Shown piece by piece: positions 1 to 4,669 of a stretch of 5,294 nt of DNA. Source of the stretch: an uncultured Clostridia bacterium. GTDB lineage: Bacteria; Bacillota_A; Clostridia; Christensenellales; CAG-138. Both the position numbers and the translations under genes were made by a program. The DNA lies in contig CAMYWS010000098.1 of NCBI GenBank assembly GCA_947302865.1, positions 1 through 5,294 of the forward strand. The letters are read 5' to 3'. The notes under the pieces were generated by a model. That model ran no database searches. It was not told the origin of the DNA and worked only from the letters and a program-made list of their open reading frames with translations. How positions within the stretch are numbered: position 1 is the first letter of the stretch; the number at the start of each line of letters is the position of its first letter.

Positions 1-951
1 GACTACCTGCTTGCCAAAGCGAAGCGCATGGGCTTTGAAGCGGTGCAGCTCAACAAGGGCGGCGTGCGGATCGAACTCGGCGGCGAGGGCAACCCCGTCA
101 CGATCGCCGCGCACGTCGACGCGATCGGGCTCATGGTCCGTCAGATCAACGCGGACGGCACGCTTCAGGTCATCAAGGTCGGCGGCGTGCATCCGTACTA
201 CGCGCTCGACTGGAACTGCCGCGTGCACGCCCGATCCGGCAAGGTCTACACCGGCACGGTGCGCAGAAAGAACCCGAGCGTACACCTCATGAGCCCGTCC
301 GAGAAGGAAACGCCGATGGATCTCGACACGAACCTCGTGCTGCTCCTGGATGAGGACGTATATTCCCGCGCGGACGTCGAGAAGCTCGGCATTACCTGCG
401 GCGATCAGGTCGCGATCGAAACGCGCTATCTTGAGACCGAAAACGGCTTTATCAAGAGCCGCTACCTCGACGACAAGGCGAGCGCGGCGACGCTTCTGGC
501 TCTCGCGCAGCGCGTTGCGGACGGCAGGGTGAAGCTGAACCGCAAGGTGAGCTTACTGTTCACCGAATACGAGGAGATCGGACACGGCGGCGCCTGCGGC
601 ATTCCCGCGGACACGAAAGACCTCATCGCGGTCGACATCGGATGCATCGGTCTCGACCACGACAGCAATGAGCACAAGGTCACGATCGCCACAAAGGACG
701 CATCGTTCCCGTATCACACCGTGCTGACCGACGAGCTTGTGAAGCTCTGCGAAAAGAACGGCATCCCGTACGCGCTCGACATGATGGTCCCGAGCTACGG
801 CTCGGACGCGGACGTGTCGCTTCGCGCCGGCTACGACGTGCGCCACGCGCTGATCGGACCGGGCGTGCGCGAAACGCACGGCTACGAGCGCACGCATGAG
901 GACGCGCTCGACGCGACGCTGCAGCTCATCACCGCCGTCGTCGAAGCATAA
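1..951 (+). CDS. M42-family metallo-aminopeptidase (glutamyl aminopeptidase/endoglucanase M type), 5'-truncated
   Basis: This is a cytosolic, di-metal (usually Zn or Co) aminopeptidase of the M42 family, which trims N-terminal residues from peptides and usually assembles into large TET-like oligomers. The frame is open from base 1, so the true start lies outside the window. About 316 codons are visible against a usual family length near 350, so roughly 25-40 residues are missing. Family landmarks appear in order: AHVDAIGLMV (metal His at 112-114), LDDKAS (bridging Asp pair at 469-474), TEYEEIGHGG (catalytic and metal Glu pair at 571-576), AVDIG (metal Asp at 634-636) and ERTHED near the C-terminus (last metal His at 895-897). 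The metal ligands therefore look intact. Two departures from the commonest M42 pattern are DAIG where DEIG is usual, and EEIGHGG where EEVGxRG is usual, which points to a distinct subfamily. Its stop is followed by a strong terminator. The family call is firm; the substrate is unknown. Confidence 0.9.
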   Translation, partial: DYLLAKAKRMGFEAVQLNKGGVRIELGGEGNPVTIAAHVDAIGLMVRQINADGTLQVIKVGGVHPYYALDWNCRVHARSGKVYTGTVRRKNPSVHLMSPSEKETPMDLDTNLVLLLDEDVYSRADVEKLGITCGDQVAIETRYLETENGFIKSRYLDDKASAATLLALAQRVADGRVKLNRKVSLLFTEYEEIGHGGACGIPADTKDLIAVDIGCIGLDHDSNEHKVTIATKDASFPYHTVLTDELVKLCEKNGIPYALDMMVPSYGSDADVSLRAGYDVRHALIGPGVRETHGYERTHEDALDATLQLITAVVEA

Positions 952-966
952 ATCGGACAAACCGCG

Positions 967-993
967 AAAGGACGTCGTTACGACGTCCTTTTT
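967..993 (+). terminator. Intrinsic terminator of the M42 peptidase gene
   Basis: A perfect 11-bp stem, AAAGGACGTCG (967-977) pairing with CGACGTCCTTT (981-991), encloses the 3-base loop TTA. It ends in a run of five T (989-993), and begins 15 bases after the stop codon. The stem is symmetric, so it could also stop transcripts arriving from the convergent ylbJ gene. On that strand, however, only three T follow the stem, so it would be weaker there. Confidence 0.9.
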
Positions 994-996
994 CAT

Positions 997-1092
997 CGGA
1001 AATGCTGCAAGGCGCAGACCCATTCAGGGGTACCGTGATGCTTTTCTGCGTCAAGTCCGGAAAAACGGTGCGATAAAGACGGAGCATTTCCG
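997..1092 (+). promoter_or_regulatory. Candidate structured RNA element of unknown class
   Basis: A perfect 10-bp inverted repeat, CGGAAATGCT (997-1006) with AGCATTTCCG (1083-1092), closes a 76-base interior that can itself form two arms. One arm is GCGCAGA (1012-1018) with TCTGCGT (1045-1051, one G-U), around which ACCC (1018-1021) with GGGT (1028-1031) is a further possible pairing; base 1018 can be used in only one of them. The other arm is CCG (1057-1059) with CGG (1066-1068), with an A-rich loop. The 3' half of the closing stem overlaps the GGAG (1081-1084) that would serve the small frame starting at 1095, so folding could hide that site. I compared it from memory with the c-di-GMP, TPP, THF, fluoride and ZTP riboswitch patterns and saw no match. 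No promoter was identified upstream. Only inverted repeats are seen; function is inferred. Confidence 0.25.
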
Positions 1093-1094
1093 CA

Positions 1095-1217
1095 ATGTAC
1101 GCACATTATGATCTGATCGGCGGAAACATGCATGATAAAGGCGGCGGCATCGGCCTCCGCGGTAACGCGGCCGGCGGCAGCAGCATCGACCCGATCCCGG
1201 GGCATGGAGCGGCGTGA
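1095..1217 (+). CDS. Possible small glycine-rich peptide, 40 aa, unrecognised
   Basis: An ATG at 1095 opens a 40-codon frame ending in TGA at 1215-1217. The peptide begins MYAHYDLIGGNMHDKGGG and ends PIPGHGAA. It has about ten glycines, no membrane segment, no cysteine and no signal peptide. A GGAG at 1081-1084 lies 10 bases upstream, a slightly long spacing. Most codons after the first dozen end in G or C, as in the neighbouring real genes, which mildly supports translation. Against it, GC-rich intergenic DNA often yields such frames, no clear promoter is seen, and I recognise no homologue. It lies antisense to any read-through from ylbJ. It could equally be part of a non-coding RNA continuing from the folded element just upstream. 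Confidence 0.22.
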   Translation: MYAHYDLIGGNMHDKGGGIGLRGNAAGGSSIDPIPGHGAA

Positions 1218-1350
1218 ACGCGCCGACTGACTGAAACAGGCAGGGGGTGTGCGTAACGTTGTTTATTTTGTTGCGCAGTATCCAACAGCGCTGCACACAG
1301 AGGGTATTTGTATTTTTTCTTTTGCGGGGTGCCGGGGAGGATCCGATTTG

Positions 1351-2475
1351 TTACGCAGGCAGATCGTGCTGCGGCGCAGGCGTCGTCTGCTGCGTGTCAT
1401 CGCTCCCTGTACGCCGTGCATCGTCCCTGCGGGAGCGGGAGACCGGGGTCGCTCTCCCGTGCATGCCCCTTTTTCTTTCTGACAGACCGAAGGTGAAGAC
1501 ATAGACGAGCAAAAGCCCGAGCGCGGAGGAGAGTGAAACGGCAAGCAGGTCAAAGCTGTTCCGGATCATTTCCGCGCGGGTCGCAAGCGTGGGGACGGCA
1601 ACGGCGGGGCAGAACACCGGCGTGAGAAGATAAACCGCCAGCGCGGCGATCGTCGCGGCGCAGAGCCGGGCAAGACAATAGCGCGGAAGCGACAGCGGGA
1701 GATGCGACGCGCTTTGCAGAAGCACGGACACGCCGCCGAATCGGATGAAGAAGGCGGCAAGCGCAAGCCGCAGCGGAAGCGAAAGCGGCAAACCCGCGAT
1801 CGCAGAAACGCCGGAGGTCATTTCAAAGAGTCCGAGCGTGACCGCGCGAGCGATCGGTTTAGCTGTGCCGAACAGGCGGAAGACGCCTGCGGCTTCAAGA
1901 AGCGCGCCGAGCACGGACGCAAACACGAGGCACCCGCCGACGTTCAGGATCGCCCGCATGCCGTCGCCGATCGCGGCAGGGAGAGTGTGCGAAAGCGCGG
2001 GCGGTTCGGACGGACGGACAGAAGCAGCGCGAACGCGGGAAAGCGGGAGAAGTCCGAAAAGCGCCGTGCCGAAGATACCCAAAAGCAGCGGAAGCGCGGT
2101 TTTCGGATCGCCGAAAAAGCCGGTCGAAACGACGGAGATCAGAAATACGGGATTCGGGAGATTGCAGAACGCAGCGGCTTTTCGCGCGTCGGAAAGCGAC
2201 AGCGCGCCGTCGCGGTACAGCTTACCGGCAGTCTTTGCGCCGACGGGATAGCCGCCGAGGATCCCCAAAGGAAGCAGCAGAAACGGCACGGCGCGCGCAT
2301 GAAGGCGGGAGAGAAGCCCGCTTCGCAGCAGAAGCGACGAGGCGACGAGGTACGGCAGCAGCGACGGCAGCACCCGCGTCCACCAGAGCATCGCCGCGGC
2401 GTATGCGGCGGAAAATGCGGCGTCCGGTGCGGCAATCAAACCGAACAGAATGAGAATCGGTAAAATATAAAGCAT
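1351..2475 (-). CDS. ylbJ: Sporulation integral membrane protein YlbJ / SpoVV
   Basis: A 374-residue polytopic membrane protein of the YlbJ family, which shares the nucleoside-recognition (Gate) fold. In B. subtilis, YlbJ (renamed SpoVV) is made in the mother cell under sigma-E and is needed for dipicolinic acid to cross the outer forespore membrane. Visible hallmarks are an N-terminal hydrophobic helix (residues 1-16), GGYPVGAK at 74-81, CNLPNPVFL at 104-112 in the position of the family's conserved Asn/Pro/Phe segment, EMTSG at 218-222, and repeated hydrophobic segments through about residue 330. Length is a little under the roughly 400 residues usual in Bacillus. After the last membrane helix there is a hydrophilic Arg-rich tail (about 331-374) that I do not recognise. 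The start has an AGAGG site (2481-2485) with 5-base spacing. It lies 39 bases behind the patatin gene, so co-transcription is likely. Family call firm; transport role comes from the Bacillus homologue. Confidence 0.88.
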   Translation of the reverse strand: MLYILPILILFGLIAAPDAAFSAAYAAAMLWWTRVLPSLLPYLVASSLLLRSGLLSRLHARAVPFLLLPLGILGGYPVGAKTAGKLYRDGALSLSDARKAAAFCNLPNPVFLISVVSTGFFGDPKTALPLLLGIFGTALFGLLPLSRVRAASVRPSEPPALSHTLPAAIGDGMRAILNVGGCLVFASVLGALLEAAGVFRLFGTAKPIARAVTLGLFEMTSGVSAIAGLPLSLPLRLALAAFFIRFGGVSVLLQSASHLPLSLPRYCLARLCAATIAALAVYLLTPVFCPAVAVPTLATRAEMIRNSFDLLAVSLSSALGLLLVYVFTFGLSERKRGMHGRATPVSRSRRDDARRTGSDDTQQTTPAPQHDLPA

Positions 2476-2514
2476 AGCGACCTCTCTGAGTACGCTACGC
2501 CGTTTTCACTCAAA

Positions 2515-3303
2515 TTATGCCCGCGTTTCAAGCAGTTCGCGGATCTTCGGCAGCGCTTCCGACGCCGCGGCTCTGCCGATCGCGATACATTCCGCTGCGT
2601 CGTGCGGGACGAGGCGGCCCATAAACGAGACGTCCGGACGGATCAGCACGTCCGCTCCGAAAGGCCTCAGCCGGTCGATCGTCGCGCGCATGATGTCCAC
2701 AGAGCGGAACGCGATCGTAAAGGGCCTCGGACGCTTCGGCGCGTACGGCGCGCAGATGGAGAGATCGACGCCGATCACGACGTCAGCGCCGTTTTCCCGG
2801 AGGATATCGACGGGGACCGATTCGACCGTGCCGCCGTCGATGTAGGTCACACCGTCGATCGTTGCGGGACGCAGCAGCCCGGGGATGGCGATGCTTGCGC
2901 GGACGGCGTCCTTCAGCCGTCCTTCGTGAAGATACCGGGTCTCGCCCGTCTCGAGATCGACCGCGGAGCACCACAGCGGCACGCACGTTTCGGAGAACGA
3001 ACGGTTGTCCGTGACGATCTCGCAGAGCTTTCGGAATTTCCTGCCGGAGAACACACCGTCGCGGAACGGGTTGACCGGATCGAGCACGTCGCGCTTTCTG
3101 AGCTCCGTCGCAAACCTGCCGAGCGCGTACAGGTCCATCTCGGCCGCGTACGCCGCGCCGACGAACGCGCCGACTGACGCGCCGGAAACGAAGTCGATCG
3201 GGATATTCGCCTCTTCCAGAACCTGCAGAATGCCGATATGCGCCATGCCGCGCATCCCGCCCGAGCCGAGTGCGACGCCGACGCGTTTTCTTTTCCGCTG
3301 CAT
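2515..3303 (-). CDS. Patatin-like phospholipase (RssA/YlbK type)
   Basis: A 262-residue lipid acyl hydrolase of the bacterial patatin/NTE family, expected to cleave ester bonds in phospholipids or other acyl lipids with a Ser-Asp dyad. Sequence landmarks are the oxyanion-hole loop GSGGMRG (residues 13-19), the nucleophile elbow GASVG (Ser43), the conserved ASIAIPG (136-142) and the DGG motif (Asp156) followed by the typical VPVDIL. There is no signal peptide, so it is probably cytoplasmic or membrane-associated. The frame could extend 19 codons upstream to 3360, but the start at 3303 is chosen because GGAGGG sits 5 bases before it; the longer version would run through the probable promoter. 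It precedes ylbJ by 39 bases. B. subtilis also has a patatin-like gene, ylbK, next to ylbJ, though in the opposite order. The physiological substrate is unknown, and a role in spore membrane metabolism is inference from context. Confidence 0.9.
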   Translation of the reverse strand: MQRKRKRVGVALGSGGMRGMAHIGILQVLEEANIPIDFVSGASVGAFVGAAYAAEMDLYALGRFATELRKRDVLDPVNPFRDGVFSGRKFRKLCEIVTDNRSFSETCVPLWCSAVDLETGETRYLHEGRLKDAVRASIAIPGLLRPATIDGVTYIDGGTVESVPVDILRENGADVVIGVDLSICAPYAPKRPRPFTIAFRSVDIMRATIDRLRPFGADVLIRPDVSFMGRLVPHDAAECIAIGRAAASEALPKIRELLETRA

Positions 3304-3308
3304 ATCAT

Positions 3309-3314
3309 CCCTCC
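3309..3314 (-). promoter_or_regulatory. Ribosome binding site fixing the patatin start
   Basis: On the - strand this reads GGAGGG, with 5 bases between it and the ATG at 3303. It is the only strong site in the region and decides the start in favour of 3303 over the in-frame ATG at 3360. Confidence 0.85.
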
Positions 3315-3330
3315 GAAACGCTTTTTGATG

Positions 3331-3358
3331 AGTATGCGCAAAGCGGTTCCGCTTATAC
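3331..3358 (-). promoter_or_regulatory. Candidate sigma-E-like promoter for the patatin-ylbJ operon
   Basis: Read on the - strand, GTATAAG (3358-3352) is separated by 15 bases from CATACT (3336-3331). Sigma-E promoters of spore formers typically have a -35 containing ATA and a -10 starting CATAC at 14-15 base spacing, so core and spacing fit, while the flanking -35 bases and the end of the -10 do not match well. Transcription would begin about 20 bases before the ribosome binding site. The B. subtilis ylbJ gene is sigma-E controlled, which makes the site plausible but does not prove it. Confidence 0.3.
3341..3354. promoter_or_regulatory. Short dyad in the divergent control region
   Basis: AAGCGG (3341-3346) and CCGCTT (3349-3354) form a 6-bp inverted repeat with a 2-base centre. 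It falls in the spacer of the - strand promoter candidate and ends 10 bases before the -35 of the + strand promoter. A bound dimeric regulator there could affect both directions. The half sites are short, so chance is possible. Confidence 0.25.
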
Positions 3359-3364
3359 AAAAAC

Positions 3365-3393
3365 TGGACAAAACGCGGAAAATATGATATAGT
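3365..3393 (+). promoter_or_regulatory. Sigma-A (housekeeping) promoter for the deacetylase gene
   Basis: TGGACA (3365-3370) and TATAGT (3388-3393) each differ from the -35 and -10 consensus at one position and are separated by exactly 17 bases. A TG one base before the -10 (3385-3386) makes it an extended -10. Transcription should begin near 3400, leaving a leader of about 35 bases with GGAGG at 3422-3426, 8 bases before the ATG at 3435. This local AT-rich patch stands out in otherwise GC-rich DNA. Confidence 0.8.
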
Positions 3394-3434
3394 TTCAGCA
3401 CAATAACCGACGATCCGTCACGGAGGAACAGGAA

Positions 3435-4640
3435 ATGAAGAAGTTTATCGTATGCGCGATGGCTTTGCTGTTGCTGTTGACGGCGTGCAAAGGCGCGGGA
3501 CAGCAGGCACAGCCGTCAGCTGCGCCGGAAGCGGAGGCAACGCCGGAGCCGACGCCGACGTCCGTCCCCACCGAGGAACCGACGCCTGAGATGGTGGAGA
3601 TGGCGACGCCCGAACCGACGCCCACGCCCACGCCGACACCGGAACCGACGCCAACGCCCACGCCGACGCCCACGCCCGAACCGACGCCGACGCCGGAGCC
3701 GTATGTTGCGTTCCGCGAGGAATTCCGGATGATCTCTCCGGAGCAGGAAAGCCAGTTCCAGCTCGACGTTCTGGATGCGGACGCGATGCCCGAGGAGGTC
3801 AACGCCGAAGTGCGGCTCGAGGACGGCACGGTCATCGGAACGGGCACGCTCAAAAACAGAAACAAGAGCAGCAGGATCAAGATCAAATTGCCCGCGGGCA
3901 GTCCGGTCCGCACGACGATATACCTGTATGTGGACGGGATCGATTATCCGATCCACAGTCTCGACGTCGCGGTGTACGATACCGAATATGTGCCGGTCGT
4001 CGGCAACTATGAGCGCGACGACATGATGATCGCGATCACGTTCGACTACGCTTACGGCGAGACGAATACCGACTGGCTGCTGGATGTTCTCGATCAATAT
4101 AACATGAAATGCACGATGTTTATGACCGATGAGTGGATGAAGACGCACAGCTCGTGGGTCGAACGCATCATTGAAGCAGGGCATGAGATCGGCTCGCATT
4201 CCGTGACGCATCCGCGCCTTACACCGCTTGACGCCGCGAAGGTCGTCAAAGAGATCAAGCCCACGGTCGACCGCATGCTCAACGAGCACGGCTATCGCAT
4301 CCACGTCTTCCGTCCGCCGTTCGGCGCGTCAAACCCCAAGGTCAATACGATCTCGCGTTATTTCGGCCTTGAGGTCATCATGTGGGGACTGACGTCGAAG
4401 GACGCGAACGACGCGTGGGATGCAGAAGCCATCAAGAATCTGCTCTTCAGGGAGATCAAGCCCGGTCACATCATCCTGTGCCACAACGGCGCAAAGCATC
4501 TCAAAAAGTACCTCATTCCGGTGCTGGATGAATTCGTCGCGCGCGGTTATACCTTCTGTACCGTTTCCGAGCTGATGGGCTGGGAGTGGGACGATACGTA
4601 TACCCTTCGCGAGCAAATGAAAGCCAACGGCGATCTCTGA
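3435..4640 (+). CDS. Lipoprotein polysaccharide deacetylase (NodB domain) with Thr-Pro linker
   Basis: A 401-residue surface lipoprotein expected to remove N-acetyl groups from peptidoglycan or another amino-sugar polymer. In order: a lipoprotein signal peptide with lipobox LTAC (lipidated Cys18); a Pro/Thr/Glu linker (about 30-89) spanning the wall; an unrecognised beta-rich segment (about 90-185); and a carbohydrate esterase 4/NodB domain (about 195-383). NodB motifs are ITFDYAYG (catalytic-base Asp204), HSVTH (metal His255 and His259), RPPFG (293-297) and ILCHNG (His350). The second Asp of the usual FDDG, a metal ligand, is Tyr205 here, and motif 4 reads MWGLTSKDAND where an Asp is expected after WGL. 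The FDxAxG form recalls PdaB-like sporulation deacetylases, so activity may be altered, lost or supported by a different metal site. The start has GGAGG at 8-base spacing and a strong promoter. No terminator follows before the next gene. Family firm; substrate unknown. Confidence 0.92.
   Translation: MKKFIVCAMALLLLLTACKGAGQQAQPSAAPEAEATPEPTPTSVPTEEPTPEMVEMATPEPTPTPTPTPEPTPTPTPTPTPEPTPTPEPYVAFREEFRMISPEQESQFQLDVLDADAMPEEVNAEVRLEDGTVIGTGTLKNRNKSSRIKIKLPAGSPVRTTIYLYVDGIDYPIHSLDVAVYDTEYVPVVGNYERDDMMIAITFDYAYGETNTDWLLDVLDQYNMKCTMFMTDEWMKTHSSWVERIIEAGHEIGSHSVTHPRLTPLDAAKVVKEIKPTVDRMLNEHGYRIHVFRPPFGASNPKVNTISRYFGLEVIMWGLTSKDANDAWDAEAIKNLLFREIKPGHIILCHNGAKHLKKYLIPVLDEFVARGYTFCTVSELMGWEWDDTYTLREQMKANGDL
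3606..3701 (+). repeat. Tandem Thr-Pro/Glu-Pro coding repeat
   Basis: This stretch encodes residues 58-89 of the deacetylase as sixteen consecutive dipeptides, twelve Thr-Pro and four Glu-Pro. The hexanucleotide units vary at third positions (for example ACGCCC, ACGCCG, ACACCG, ACGCCA), so the peptide is kept while the DNA is not a perfect repeat. It should form an extended, stiff, wall-spanning stalk and may be O-glycosylated. Its length may vary between strains by slippage or recombination. Confidence 0.9.
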
Positions 4641-4652
4641 GGATCGCAGCAG

Positions 4653-4659
4653 AAAGGAG
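4653..4659 (+). promoter_or_regulatory. Ribosome binding site of the DUF975 gene
   Basis: AAAGGAG lies 10 bases before the ATG at 4670. A second in-frame ATG at 4679 would be 19 bases away, which is too far, so 4670 is preferred. Confidence 0.75.
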
Positions 4660-4669
4660 CTGTTTCAAT

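Larger units (their letters stand above)
994..1350. other. Intergenic region between convergent M42 peptidase and ylbJ
   Basis: About 357 bases with no recognisable gene. The left part holds a set of nested inverted repeats (997-1092) and a 40-codon frame (1095-1217), listed separately. The right part (1218-1350) has an imperfect fold, GTGTGC (1247-1252) with GCACAC (1293-1298), enclosing a competing 8-bp pairing TGCGTAAC (1250-1257) with GTTGCGCA (1270-1277, one G-U). A T-rich tract with six T at 1313-1318 follows. This could be a weak + strand terminator, but the T run starts 14 bases after the stem, so I do not call one. No clear terminator for ylbJ is visible here on the - strand. Confidence 0.6.

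Noticed and set aside
1247..1320. Possible + strand terminator (GTGTGC/GCACAC fold followed by T-rich DNA)
   Set aside because: The stem is only 6 bp with a large interior and the T run begins 14 bases later, unlike an intrinsic terminator. Noted only as weak structure.
1436..1480. Hairpin plus T tract on the + strand within the end of ylbJ as an antisense terminator
   Set aside because: The T tract starts about 10 bases after the stem and the sequence is also protein-coding on the other strand. No + strand transcript with a clear promoter reaches it.
1702..2463. Long + strand open frame (253 codons) rich in Arg, Lys and Glu opposite ylbJ
   Set aside because: It mirrors the high-GC ylbJ gene on the other strand, has no ribosome binding site and encodes a low-complexity charged product. 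The - strand frame carries clear YlbJ motifs.
3304..3360. Upstream start for the patatin gene at 3360
   Set aside because: The extra 19 residues have no ribosome binding site and would cover the promoter candidate. GGAGGG at 3309-3314 supports the start at 3303.
3606..3701. Repeat array considered as CRISPR or a mobile-element repeat
   Set aside because: Units are contiguous hexanucleotides in frame, without spacers, and encode a Thr-Pro linker inside a lipoprotein gene.
3395..3913. - strand frame encoding a Gly-Val repeat protein
   Set aside because: The GV repeats are simply the reverse complement of the Thr-Pro coding repeat, and the frame lacks a plausible start site.
3516..4304. Long - strand open frame (262 codons) opposite the deacetylase
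   Set aside because: It is an Arg-rich shadow of a gene with signal peptide, lipobox and NodB motifs. The tandem repeat keeps it open.
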